Part shown: piece after piece, positions 9,649 through 21,899 of the stretch
Position numbering within the stretch: the stretch's first letter is position 1
Layout: the number at the start of each line of letters is the position of its first letter
Origin: Heloderma charlesbogerti
Lineage: Eukaryota; Chordata; Lepidosauria; Squamata; Helodermatidae
Assembly: GCA_026122225.1 (NCBI GenBank)
Contig: JANEZZ010003061.1
Location: 744,001-808,000 of the forward strand
Reading direction: 5' to 3'
DNA: 64,000 bases
Made by a program: the position numbers and the translations under genes
Notes under the pieces: generated by a model
Seen by the model: the letters and a program-made list of their open reading frames with translations, nothing else
What the model was told of the DNA's origin: nothing
Databases searched by the model: none

Positions 9649-12379
9649 GCTTAGGGGTTGGACTCTGGATGGGTTAAAACAAAGGAAGCAAAGTTTTGAT
9701 TCTGGCAACTGAACAGAAGGCTCGGGGAGACTCCTTACCTCTTGATTAATTTTTCATCTAGCTGGCTATACAGAGTAGCATCCATAATATTAAAACAAAC
9801 ATGTCATCAAGGGAGTTCAGATGGTGCTTGACTTGTCTGACCTGTCTGGGAAGTTTAGATGCTTCAGGATTGGACTGTTTTTCCAACAAGGGCTTTGGAT
9901 TGGTTAGTTCAAAGGCACCTTTATGGGTTAGTCAGCTGGGAGGTAGTATAGGAATCAAGCAGATATTTGCATGTTTCCTGAGTTGCAGGAGAAAACCTTC
10001 TTTAACTTAATCAAGAAGGAAACAAGTGTATTCTATGGACCCTTTGTTTTTGCAGCAGTTCCAGTGCCTTAACAGCATTCCTGGCAGCTTCTCAGGTTGT
10101 GCCTTCAAGGACAAAATAGGTTCTTCAACCAAGGTGTCAGGGAAAAGCCAATTAAATCCATACCTCACAATACATATGTCAGAGAGCCAGCATGTCTGAA
10201 GCTCCTCAGTAATAACTGCACCTCTCAGACTCATGTTTGGGATGGAATTTAATTATCCACCAGCTTTTGTGCTTCCCAAATACTCCAGTGAAGTTCTCAG
10301 CTCAAAAAATGTATCACAACAATTTAGAAATGCATATTTTAAGGGAGACTATGTTTAGAAATATTATTTAAATGCGAATTTGAATGTGGGCTTTCTAAAT
10401 GAAATTTGCAGATTAATGTCGAAATGTGACAGAACAGACTTGTGAAAGGGACACAAATTGAAAATAGATTGATTCATCCATCCTTAGGTAAAACTGCTTC
10501 TCCACAGTCTTAAACCCTCAGGAAAGCTATTCATCTCCCACTTCAGTTGGAAAATTCTGTCCTCTCAGCTCCTCCTCTTGGACTGAACCTTATACAGATT
10601 GGCCCGCTGGCAGTCAAGTGCGATCCAACAGGAGTGAAGCACTTTCAAGTTCACCTCTCCTACTGCAGGTGTTTATATATACACTAGTGTAAAGCCCGTG
10701 TTGCCATGGGCGCTAGTAGTCTGAGAATGATTGGATGAAAATATGTTTGGCTATTTCCCTTGCAACTGGAACAACTTTCAGGGGGTATTTCCTTCTTTCT
10801 CTCCCTCTCTCAACTTTCCAATTATGTCCTGCATCAGCTTCACTTCAGTGAGCATCCCAATAATATGACCTCCTCCCTTAAAGCAAGCCTTCCACCACCA
10901 TAGCAAATGGGGTCTTCCAACCCACCTCCCTCCCTCTCATTCACCCACAGAATTAGCCTCCTCCTTCCAATTAGAACCCCCCCCATTCTGCAAAAGCATA
11001 AAGAGACCCACCCTCCTCTGTTGCAGGGAAAGGGGGTGTTCCAAGGCCCCACCCCCATCTTCACCTGGGCCTGAAAAACAAAACGTGAGATGGGAGAGAA
11101 GAAAAAACGTCGCCTTTCTCTCACCTGTTCTGAGCCAGAGCCATCCAATATGGCACCAGTCTTACATTCCACCCACTCCTGCCATGTCACCCCATGCACT
11201 ATCCCCCCCACACACACACGCACACATACGCACAAACATACACACAAATACACAAATCCCACTCACACGCAGGGCATCACGGGAGGAACAGCAGCAGTCC
11301 CTCTCTTCTCAGTCTCTGATTCATCCTGTTTGAAACAATAAAATCGGGGGCGGGGGAAGCATGGCCGTTACTCCTAGCAAGTGCCCTGAGGCCTAGCAGT
11401 GATGCCTGCCTGTGAAGCAAAACGAATAAAAACAAACCCAAACATAAACAGAAAAAAAGGAAAGCGGGAGGATGCAGGTAATGGAGGTCGAAAACACATG
11501 ACACTGTTTGGTACATTCTCTTTTTAAAAGATCATTTATCATTTCTTTAAGTTTCACATTGAAAACACATGATGTCAGATCAGGCACTGTTTGGCACATA
11601 AAATATAAACCAGCACTGAACCATAGAGCAAGAAGAGACTGTTTGGCGTGGCACAAATAAACATACTGTTTTGCTATTAAGGCTCGAGCTTTCAACTTTT
11701 TTGAAGTTTCATTTTTTTCTGCATGAAGCTTCAGTTTTTAAAAAATGAGCAAAATTGGTTTGGTACATCTCTAGTAATAAGTGTTATATTAACGTATCGA
11801 TGTTTCACCAAGGCTCCACAAAATATGTGTGTATATGTGGGGCTGAAATGTGCCTTAATTTTAGATGTTGCTCTTTTTTTTCTGTTCTTTAAACCAGCAT
11901 TCTGACCAAGAAGCCCTAGGTGCAAAGGTCTGTAGAAGCGATGGTTTTGCAAATGTAGCCTTGCTGTAGTGGAAGAGCTGACAAAGTCTGTGTGTGACAG
12001 GATGCACTCTGCTGTTCTATCTCCCTTGTTGAGCAGTAGTCTGCAGAGATTTTGCTGAGTGCTGTCAGCTACACTTGGTTGATTTTTTACCCTCTGGGCG
12101 CTTAACCGCAGTTGCTTGGTCGGGTGGAGGAGGGCAGTCTGGGAAACTCTTAGTTGCTGACATGCTGTTCACAACAACCATGTTCTATGGCATCTCCTGT
12201 CTAACGCATTCTGAACAGCAATATGCAGTAGACATTTCCCCCTACCAGGCTAGGTGAATTAGTAATATAAATAATTTTAATAGTTTTGCAAGTCTTTCCA
12301 TTTATTCTCCAAAGCACAGAGAACAGAGGAAATTCTGCTCTTGAAGGTACCAATGGAAGGCTATCACTGAGTATTGTAC
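9649..12379. other. Unassigned intron with pyrimidine-rich and CA-rich tract
   Basis: 10780-11300 is strongly C/T-rich on the plus strand, with a broken CA repeat at 11206-11250. Before it, 10680-10720 holds a small hairpin (AAGCCCGTGTTGCCATGGGC). 11490-11660 contains two diverged repeats of a GAAAACACATGA...CACTGTTTGG phrase. The long open frames here follow the skewed composition and are not convincing genes. Confidence 0.45.
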
Positions 12380-13800
12380 TCAGGAGAGCAGGCACTTGGA
12401 CGTGGGAGGAAGCAGGAGAGGAGTCAGTACTGTGTACAACACTGATGTGCCAAAGTCACTGGCAGGGAAGTAACAGAGACAGATAAGTGAGTGGACATCC
12501 CCATAGTAAATACAGTAGTGGTCAGTAGGAGTCACTGTGGTGATGGCTGAAGAAATGCTGACCACTCAAACCAGATCAGTCACAAGAGCCTTCAAGAGTG
12601 TGGCCATGCCCTCATACGAAGGCCTCTGTTTGGGTGGGAGGTCAAAGATGATGGTGCTGTGGAGGATGGTCCCATTTGCTGCCTGGATAAGGTTCAAAAT
12701 ACTAAGGTCCTTCACCATAGGAGTACTGGAAAGATTGCTGTCCCATCTCTGAGGGCAGCCACAATCCCATATGTGCAAAGGGATTGGGAATAACAGTACC
12801 AATCATGCTCTCACCAAGTCGATCCCCAACCCTGTCAGTCTGAGTAGAAGCAATCAGAATATCAAGAGGAACAGGAATCAGGTGATACTCTGTAAGAATC
12901 TGGGGAGTGCACATTAGCTGGAGAATACAGACTTGGAGAGCAGTAGCAGGACAAACCTCAGTGATCCTGCAGAGGAGGTATGGGTGAATGTTCACAAATC
13001 TCCCCTTCCAAAACTGATAAAATCACCTGGATTCCTCTGGTGGTAGGAGATCCAATGCCTTTTGCATCTTCTGCAGCACTGGGATAGGAAAGTTCAGAGG
13101 AGGGAAGGCCAATGGCAAAATGGACAGTACCTCAGGCACCAATACTGACGAAGTCCCAGCCAATGGTACTAAAGGAGAGTCATTGCAATCATGGATCATG
13201 GCCACAGAGGCAGGAGCCTTAGAAGACGCACTAGTCACAATTGCATTCAGTTTTTTTCTTTTTTTTTCTTTGGCTCTGCTGGCCCAACTGCAGAAGATGG
13301 ATACTGGCTTTGGGCTTCTTACCAACTGATCCAGACAATTGGATTGATCAACCTGGCGTTGGTGGAGGAGATGGGTACCACTGGAGAGGAAGTTGCAGGA
13401 AAAGCTGGGTCAGATGATGGAGACACCATCAATAGCGAGGGTCCTGGTGAATGTGTCATGCAGGAGACCAGAGTCTCACCTTCCTGAGTCAAAAGCAACG
13501 TTGAAGGAAGTGGTTTGAATCAACTGGTAGCATCGTTTGGGTGTTAAGCTCTTGTTTAGCCACTGAAGCAGCCACTTGCAACACCTGTTCCTAGAGGACC
13601 AATCTCAGATGGGAGGACCAATTATCAATCACTTCCTGGGTGAAGATCTGACAATGTGGGCAGGTCTACAATGTGCCCTTCTATTAGGCACAACAGGAAA
13701 AGGGAATGCCTGTCAATCTGCAGCAGTTTCCTCCACATTTGAAGTACTACTTGAATGGGGCCTCAAGGCAACAGGGCCAAAGGCCTGTTGAGAAACACTA
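12380..13800 (-). pseudogene. Unidentified decayed coding-like block
   Basis: On the minus strand, one frame runs from 13325 down to 12702 with a single TGA at about 13023 (roughly 200 codons). After a shift, a neighbouring frame continues from 12802 to 12380 with one more stop. The first part is Ser/Pro/Ala-rich with a basic KEKKRKK patch; the second is hydrophobic and ordinary in composition (for example HPYLLCRITEVCPATALQ). Upstream, 13480-13800 also reads as broken peptide, including a CPHCQ motif. The composition and broken long frames suggest a pseudogenised retroelement gag-like or captured coding sequence. I do not recognise the family, and it may be an artefact of composition. Confidence 0.3.
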
Positions 13801-14149
13801 CAGGCATGAATAAGCAAAAAACACTAACCAAAAAGAAAAATAAAAAGTAAGTAGATGCACTTAACACTTCATCTTCAGGCACAATGAGACAGAGAAAGTT
13901 GTCAGTGCTGCTCTTGCTGCTCCTGCTCTAGCAGTTGAAGAGAAACTGAAGGTTTGGGGTCAGCCACATCCTTTGAGCTCACACAGTACTACAAGTGGGG
14001 TGGGGAGGGGCGGGCTTCCCATCTAAAATCTCAGCTCTGAAAGGTTCCTGAATGCAGTTCTGTGCAAGTGCAACCTATATGTGTGATGTGCAGAGACCAT
14101 GAAGAAGAACCTTTGATAGAAGTTGTCACAGCTGGGGTTTTGTGCATTA

Positions 14150-14854
14150 GAGTATAACTAAGGATGTGTCCAGATGTACATAGTTTGAATAGTGAACCCC
14201 CTACAGAAATGCACACCCCTCTTTTGGTCAGACGTGCAATCTTTTTCTGGATTGAGTTCAGAGGAAGCCCATTCTTCCTGTTTTCATCTGAAAGGACTGT
14301 GTGTATCATTGATTACCTGACCCTGCAGGATCATGAATCCATCCCTGCCTCCTGAAACTGTTTTCCACATTTTAAAAAAATGATTAGGGTTTTAAAGAAG
14401 TACCAAACAAAAGTTTGATCAAATTAACCTTCAAGGACTTGGAGTAAAAAGGAGGATCACCCTCCCTGATACATAGGAGAGGACAGCGGGGTGAAAAAGA
14501 AATGACTGTTGGATTCAGAGGAAATAAGTGTGTAATTTGAGGAGTGAACTTGGAAGGAAGCTGAGCTTACTTCACCTCAGGAAAAATACCAGTGTACCCT
14601 GTTTGTACATACAGCTGTATACATCTTTCATTGATGCTAACTTGTGTTGCTGTAAGAGAAGTAACCTTTCAAAGAAAATCTTGGCCGGGCAGCTGAACCC
14701 ATTTTGGGACAGTACATTCAAATATGCCCAGGGTGGATTCTCCATGGTGTTCCTTTATATTTTTTTTCAAAGCTTGAAAACTTGGCACTTGGAATTAATG
14801 GGCAGAGGTCCTGCATGGATGGAATAGACAACTATACTTGAACATTTTATCATT
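14150..14854. other. Unassigned intron
   Basis: No recognisable element; ordinary AT-rich intronic sequence. Confidence 0.45.
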
Positions 14855-15702
14855 AGAATCATAGAAACAGAGAATAGTAGGGTTGGAAGGGGCCTACAAG
14901 ACCATCGAGTCCAACCCCCTGCTCAGTGCAGGAATCCAAGTCAGAGCATCCCTGACAGATGGCTGTCCAGCCTCATCTTGAATGCCTCCAGTGTGGGAGA
15001 GCCCACTACCTCCCTATGTCATTGGTTCCATTGTCGTATTGCTCTAAAAGTCAGGAAGTTTTTCCTGATGTTCAGCCAGAATCTGGCTTCCTGTCACTTG
15101 AGCCCATTATTCTGTGTCCTATACTCTGGGATGATCGAGAAGAGATCCTGGCCTTCCTCTCTGTGACAACCTTTCAAGTACTTGAAGAGCACTATCGTAT
15201 CTCCCCTCAGTCTTCTCTTCTCAAGGCTAAACATGCCCAGTTCTTTCAGTCTCTCCTCATAGGGCTTTGTTTCCAGTCCCCTGATCATCTGTTGCCCTCC
15301 TCTGAACCCTCTCCAGTTTGTCTGCATCCTTCTTAAAATGTGTTGCCCAGAACTGGACACAGTACTCCAGATGAGGCCTAACCAGTGCTGAGTTGAAGGG
15401 AACTAGTACTTCCCTGGATTTGGAAGCTATGCTTCTATTAATGCAGCCCCAAAGAGCTGTTGCCTTTTTTGCAGCCACATCACATTGTTGGCTCATATTC
15501 AGCTTGTGATCTACAACAATTCCAAGATCCTTCTCGCTTATAGTGTTGTTGAGCCACGTATTGCCCATCTTGTAACTGTGCGTTTGGTTTCTTTTTCCTA
15601 GGTGCAGAACTTGGCATTTATTCCTATTAAATTTCATTCTGTTATTTTCTGCCCAGCACTCCAGTCTATCAAGATCACTTTGAATTTTGTTTCTGTCTAT
15701 TA
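14855..15702 (-). mobile_element. CR1 LINE, 5'-truncated (about 0.85 kb)
   Basis: On the plus strand it starts with the reversed CR1 tail (AGAATCATAGAAACAGAG) and GGGTTGGAAGGGGCC, and runs through the end of ORF2. The minus-strand peptide includes NKCQVLHLGKRNQTHSYKMG and KDLGIVVDHKLNMSQQCDVA. Indels break the frame near 15260 and the element ends where others continue into GTCTTCCAAAGTATTAGC. Same orientation and family as the copies at 17190 and 55849. Confidence 0.9.
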
Positions 15703-17189
15703 GTCATCTTAATAGATTAATAACCACTCTAGTCCATAGGAAGTTTAGATATCTGGTTTTTTTTTTCAAAATACTATTGAGCTGAATTTTTTCTTCAGCT
15801 GAATTTCCATCACCTTTTCAGTATCGTGCCCTAAAAATGAGAGGTTAGAGATGACAAAAGAGGGTTTTGAGAACAGACACACATCTGTACATTTTAGGCT
15901 GACTGATTTCTTTTCCTACTTAAAGGAGGCATTTAGAATGGCTATTGAAGATGCTACAGTTACTTCACTTCAGTAACCAAGTTGGGCATTGGTTGCTTCT
16001 ACAAGCACTCAAAGACACAAGTGTGTGTAAATATCTCAGTTGTCAGTGCCTATATCACAGCATTGTGGCTGGGGGGAAGAGAAGTGGCTTATTGGGGAGG
16101 GGCGTTATAAATCAGAATGGTTTAAAATTCCTAAACACTGTAAAAAAACAAAAAAAACAAGGCTTTCCCTTCCTTATTTGACAATAAGTTGTAAAGTTCC
16201 AGCAAAGTCTTTGCCTTTTATAGGTTACTTTTTAAAAATGAAAGTGCTTGTATCAATTTAAGTTGCTCAATATGTCATTAAACCCTTGAATATTATAGAG
16301 ATGATAAATAAGGATAAATAACTGTATCCAGTTTATGTAGAGAAAGGTAAGTAGTGCCAAATCTGTCCAACAAAAGTACTAAAAATGCATGTAACCTTAG
16401 TCAAATTCACTATCTCAAAAATGATTTTGCTTCTAAAGAGGGTTGTTACTGAAGTGAGACGATTTCCACTGTGTTGTCACCTTATGTAATAGCTCATTCG
16501 CTCATTACCTGACAACGACCTTACACCTCAGCATTAAACCAATTATGCATGTCACAGATGAGTTCTTAATAGGCAATAATTCAAATGAGGGTATATAATA
16601 TGATCTCATTTAGACTGAATGGTGGTGATGGTGTGTGGGCATATGTGTAGCCTATCAGAACTAAAGCATGACGACAGATCTTTCACAAATCAGACATAGG
16701 TTCTTATAAATTAAATCATATGCAAAACAATTTGGGTTCTTGCTGTTTTGCTTGGTGATATCAAAGCTTCTAGGGGAATGGTGGCTCTCAAAAGAAGGTA
16801 TTAGTTTAGCCCTGTAACTCTGCAGAAGTTTGGGGAAATAGTGAACATTTTTTCTAGTAAATAATGTGATTTTAAACACACACACACACACACCCCTGAG
16901 ATGTTTTACTGAAATCGATTATTTTAGAAGATGAAATCCAATATTCTGATGGCAGTTCTGAAAGACTGAAGTGAAGTTGTTCTTTTGGCAGAAGAGAATC
17001 AAAATGGGGTTTACACTTTAAAAAAACAACCGAACCGACAGCTAAAATCTGAATACATGTTCGTTTGCTACTTTTCTGTTCCCAAACTTGCAACATATCA
17101 AAGCCACATGTTAGATGAACCATTCTGTAGGTAATTTATACTGAAATACCAGCTCAGAGCAAAGAAACACACTTATAGGCTTGAACTAG
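15703..17189. other. Repeat-poor intron, AT-rich
   Basis: Only a (CA)9 microsatellite (16876-16893) and homopolymer runs are visible. 16440-16660 is AT-rich, with several TAAT/ATTA words and no repeat signature. It could be a conserved non-coding element but nothing in a single sequence proves that. Confidence 0.4.
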
Positions 17190-19561
17190 AATAGAATCAT
17201 AGAGTCACAGAATCATAGAATAGGAGGGTTGGAAGGGACCTACAAGGCCATCGAGTCTAATCCCCTGCTCAATGCAGGAATCCAAGTCAGAGCATCCCCG
17301 ACAGATGGCTGTCCAGCCTCATTTATTTATTTCATTTCTAAACCGCCCAGAGAGCTTCAGCTATTGGGCGGTATAGAAATGAAATGAAATGAATTGAATA
17401 AATAAATAAATAAATCTTGAATGCCTCCAGTATGGGAGAGCCCACTACCTCCCTAGGTAATTGGTTCCATTGTCATATTGCTCTAACAGTTAGGACGTTT
17501 TTCCTGATGTTCAGCCGGAATCTGGGTTCCTGTAACTTGAGCCCATTATTCTGTGTCCTGCACTCTGGGATGATCAAGAAGAGATCCTGTGACAACCTTT
17601 CAAGTACTAGAAGAGTGCTATCATATCTCCCTCAGTCTTCTCTGCTTGAGGCTAAACATGCCCAGTTCTTTCAGTCTCTCTTCATAGGGCTTTGTTTTCA
17701 GTCCCCTGATCATCTTTGTTGCCCTCCTCTGAACCCTCTCCAGTTTGTCTGCATCCTTCTTCAAGTGTGGTGCCCAGAACTGGACACAGTACTCCAGATG
17801 GGACCTTACTAGTGCTGAGTAGAGGGGAACTAGTACTTCCCAGGATTTGGAAGCTATGCTTCTATTAATGCAGCCCAAAGTAGCATTTGCCTTTTTTGCA
17901 GCCACATCACATTGTTGGCTCATATTCAGCTTGTGATCTACAACAATTCCAAGATCCTTCTCGCTTGTAGTGTTGTTAAGCCACGTATCGCCCATCTTGT
18001 AACTGTGCATTTGGTTTCTTTTTCCTAGGTGCAGAACTTGGCATTTATCCCTATTCAATGTCATTCTGTTGTTTTCTGCCCAGTGCTCCAGTCTATCAAG
18101 ATCCCTTTGAATTTTGTTTCTGTCTTCCAAAGTATTAGCTATCCCACCCAATTTTATGTCATCTGCAAATTTTATCATCATCCCCTGCACCTCCTCCTCC
18201 AAGTCATTACTAAAAATGTTGAAGAGCACTGGGCCCAGGACTGAGCCCTGCGGTACCCCACTCGTTACCTCTCCCCAGTTTGAGAAGATCCCATTGATAA
18301 GCACTCTTTGAGTCTGATTCTGTAGCCAACTGTGAATCCACCGGATCGTTGTTTCATCTAGCCCACTTTGAGCTAGTTTGCTCATCAGGATATCATGGGG
18401 CACTTTGTCGAAAGCTTTGCTGAAATCGAAGTATATTATGTCTACAGCATTCCCACAGTCCACAAGGGAGGTTACTTGATCAAAAAATGAGATGAGATTC
18501 GTTTGGCAGGATTTGTTCTTGACAAATCCATGTTGGCTTCGAGTAATCACTGCATTGTTTTCAAGGTGCTTCCAGATGGATTGCTTGATAATCTGCTCCA
18601 GAATTTTCCCAGGGATTGATGTCAGACTGACTGGTCCGTAGTTCCCAAGTTCTTCCTTTTTGCCCTTTTTGAAGATAGGGACAACATTAGCCCTCCTCCA
18701 GTCATTTGGCACTTCACCTGTCCTCCATGATTGCTCAAAGATAATAGACAGTGGTTCTGAGAGTTCTTCTGCCAGTTCCTTTATTACTCTAGGATGCTGT
18801 TCATCTGGCCCTGGATATTTGAATTCATTTAAAGTAATTAGGTGTTCGTTGACCATATGCCTATGGATCTCGAGCTGCAATCCTGCCTCTTCAGCCTGTA
18901 CTTCACATTTGCCAGCGGGGTCGTATACCCTCTTTTGGGAGAAGACTGAGCCAAAGTAGGAATTGAGCACTTCTGCCTTTTCTTTGTCATCTGTTATTAT
19001 TTTGCCATCCTTATTTAATAGCTGAACCATCATTTCTTTCCTCTGATTTTTACTATGCATGTAGCTGAAGAAAGCTTTTTTGTTGCTTTTAGCATTCCTC
19101 ACTAACCTCAGCACATTCTCAGCTTTAGCCTTCCTGATGCCATCCCTGCAATTCTGTGCTACCAGCCTGTACTCTTCCTTTGTAGCTTGGCCTTCTTTCC
19201 ACTTCCTATGTGTGTCCTCTTTTGTTTTCAGGTCATCTCTTAGCTTTTTGTGAAGCCACGTTGGCTTCTTCTGTTGTCTTCCACCTTTTCTTCTTGTTGG
19301 AATTGTTTGTGATTGTGCCTTGAGAATTTCCTTTTTTAAAAGCTCCCACCCATCTTGGACTCCTTTTCTCGTTAGCGTCGCTTGCCATGGGACCTTACTG
19401 AACATTGTTCTGAGTTTATTAAAATCAGCTTTCCTAAAATCCAGGGTAAGCGTTTGACTACACTTGGCTTTTGCTTCCCTTAGAACCAAGAACTCAAGTA
19501 TAACATGGTCGCTTTCCCCCAGAGTTCCTGTAACTGCTACTTTATCCACTATACATTCCAG
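17190..19561 (-). mobile_element. CR1 LINE with a 642-codon open ORF2 segment
   Basis: The minus-strand frame 19549-17621 is open for 642 residues. It starts inside the end of the endonuclease domain (SDH near residue 13), then the reverse transcriptase: YGPVSLTSIPGKILEQIIKQ (first Arg of the usual YRPVSL replaced by Gly), DFSKAFDKVPH near 375, VPQGSVLGP near 432, and the catalytic FADD near 461. The C-terminal region reads KCQVLHLGKRNQ then KDLGIVVDHKLNMSQQ. The frame is lost at about 17600, where a short deletion removes bases kept in the copy at 55849. The 5' end is truncated, so there is no ORF1 or promoter. The 3' end has the reversed CR1 tail AGAATCATAGAATAGGAG. An L2 tip is inserted at 17323-17415. 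The open frame implies a fairly recent insertion, but the copy cannot move itself. Confidence 0.93.
17323..17415 (+). mobile_element. Short L2 3'-end insertion inside CR1
   Basis: The CR1 phrase CAGCCTCAT...CTTGAATGCC, continuous in other copies, is split here by about 93 bp made of the L2 3' terminus (ACCGCCCAGAGAGCTTCAGC and TATTGGGCGGTATAGAAATG) followed by AAATG and AAAT repeats. Only about 50 bp of L2 precede the tail: an extreme 5' truncation. Confidence 0.8.
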
Positions 19562-20097
19562 ATGTCAGAAATATATTATGTTCCTGTATTGTGCCAAACC
19601 CTTCTGCTTTTAAAATGCATCTGATATTAATTGTGTTGTAAAAACCTTTAAAACATGTTGTTTTACAAACAGCCTGTTGTATTTTGGATAGATCAGTTTA
19701 ACTTGCATTGTGTGCACTCCTTAAACAGAATGGATGATGTGCAGGAGGCATAAAACAATCTTTAAAAAGAAAGATTACTTGGACCCACTGCATCTTGGGT
19801 TCCTCCCACCCCAGCCTGTGTGAACAGATATGAATCTGCTACTGTGTTTTAGGTTCAGCCATTTCGTTACTGCTAATGAATAATGAATGAACTGTGGCTT
19901 GACAGCTAATGGTTCAAGATGAAATCAGAAGCTCATTGCAACATGGGTAATATTCATTTGCCATCTCCATGGAAACAGCTGTTTGTCAAGATACTGCAGT
20001 TTAACACTGTTGCAAGAAAGTACCCAATTGCTCCGTTTTTGGGTCTTCTGCAAAGAAACAAAACAGATTTAGGCAACACAAATTGCAGATAAAAACA

Positions 20098-20375
20098 AAA
20101 TCAAGGAGCAAGGTGGATGACAACTTCCGTCCAGTCACTTTGTTGTCTACACCTGCAAAGGTTCAAGAACAAATCATTAAGCAGTTTCTGAGCTTTTAGA
20201 AAATATGTTTTGTGATCACAAAGAGGATGGGTTTCTCATGAACAAGGTATGCCAGACTAACCTTTTCTCCTTTTTAAAAATAGCATTACAGGGATCAGGG
20301 GAATACTGTGGACATAGTATATCTTGATTTGAGGAAGGCTTTCAACAGTTTCTGACAAGAGATTGTTGATAGCAA
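20098..20375 (+). mobile_element. Ancient LINE reverse-transcriptase relic
   Basis: With frameshifts, the plus strand reads NFRPVTLLSTPAKVQEQIIK followed further on by NTVDIVYLDLRKAFN. These match the fingers and catalytic-Asp motifs of CR1-type reverse transcriptases (compare YRPVSLTSIPGKILEQIIK and DIIYLDFSKAFD in this window). Several stops; far older than the minus-strand CR1 copies. Confidence 0.7.
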
Positions 20376-21899
20376 GTCCAATACCCAAGGAGTGTGCATC
20401 AATGCTCCTTGTAGTAAGCCTGACTTACTTGAAATCTGCCATAATTGAAATTTGAGGCAAGTTGAAGTCTGTTCCTAATTATATGGACTATTTGGTGGGT
20501 GTTAAATAAGTGTCCCATCCTTGCCATGAAGGCCAGTTTCTGCCTTACCAGAGCACTCCTGTGGTTCCAGGAACAGGAAGATTAGGCTTTCAGGGGAGCT
20601 GTCCAGCAGAGAGCACAGTAAGAAAAGTGTTGTCTTAGCAAGCACTAGGCTCCACTTGAGCACCTTTATAGTGGATGCTGATGCCACACCCCTTCTTCAC
20701 TTGTCATTAGGGCCCTGATCCAGAGCATGTTTCTTCCTCACAAGTAGGACTCAAAGATATTTGACGTGCTGCCAGATGCACTGCACCTCTGCTTTTGGGC
20801 TTCTGTCTGGATATGCTGCCACCTTTCTTCCTGGAGTCCTGGGGGTGATCTGGTGGTCCAGAGCAGGGTGATCGGACCAGTCCAGATAAAACCATGGCTC
20901 CTTGAGTGGGGCATTGCTCCTGGTGGAGGTCTCAGGAGGACTATCAACCTGCTCAGATTTCCCTTGACCCTCACAAGCACTAGGACCAGTGACAGGATCC
21001 TCCTCCTCAGAGGTCCCTCAAGTTCTAGGGTTGTTCTGCCAGGAAGGCAGTGGGATATAACACTAAGGAACGATACTTTCTCTCTGTAGCCTTGTACAGG
21101 CATTCAACATCCACACAGTTATCACTACATGAGGGGAAGACCAGGGCTGCACTTGATGGTCTGGCACCAGCGTCACATCCTTGCTAGCCTTGCCTCCCAT
21201 CATGCATGCATCATTTAAAACCTACAGATGAAGAACGGGCTCCCTGCTTCAGACCTCTTGCCTCAATGCATGGATGTCAGGGGGCAAGACCAGCAAGGAC
21301 GTGGAGGCAAGGACAATGGGCATAGCCCCACTCTTTCCCTCATGCAATGGTAATCTCATGGGGGGAGTACAGGACTTCTGTCTTATAGTCAAAGAGGGTG
21401 CAACATGACTAACTCTGTATCCTACAGACTTTGATTTCCCATGTCATTAAGAATCAGCAAGACTTATTTACATTTCTTTCTTTCTGGATAGTGGCCAGGC
21501 TCAAAATTTGCCTGTTCTTGGAAATCAGCCCCCAAACTTCCAATTACACTATAGTCAAATAGACTTTGGACTCTTGCACTCATGGGAAAGCTAACAAAGC
21601 AAGTCAGAAAAAATTAAAACACAGAAAATTTCTATGATATATGGCATAGGTTCATAACATGATACTTGAACCAGAATAAAGTACCCCTGCCACAAACACA
21701 TAGCTCACCCCGAAGAGACTTGCTAGGATGCATGTTTCTGACATTCTCTGGCAAAATGACACAGATCAAAGATTCCAATGAAGCTCTGTATGGCAGTTGA
21801 TCAGGTTACACAGATCATCCTTCTAGAGCTTGTGGCAGAGCTTATCATGTTTATAGACCCCAATAAATCAGATAGCCTAGGCAGAGGCTATCTGCACAT
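20376..21899. other. Unassigned, moderately GC-rich block
   Basis: 20690-21100 has a 121-codon minus-strand frame of low-complexity, Arg/Ser/Pro-rich character without a recognisable domain. On the minus strand an ACTATAAAGGTGC TATA-like word lies near 20670. It may be an eroded LTR or internal retroelement sequence, but ends could not be placed. Confidence 0.3.

Noticed and set aside
10840..11341. Open frames of 140 and about 83 codons around 11.1 kb
   Set aside because: They are encoded by CA- and CT-rich low-complexity sequence; the peptides are repeats of Val-Cys or Thr-His.
14978..15336. Plus-strand open frames with a repeated MNASSVGEPTTSL start, also at 17417, 55975 and, on the minus strand, 4444 and 49010
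   Set aside because: They are the antisense of the CR1 ORF2 C terminus; the resemblance between them comes from the LINE copies and not from a gene family.
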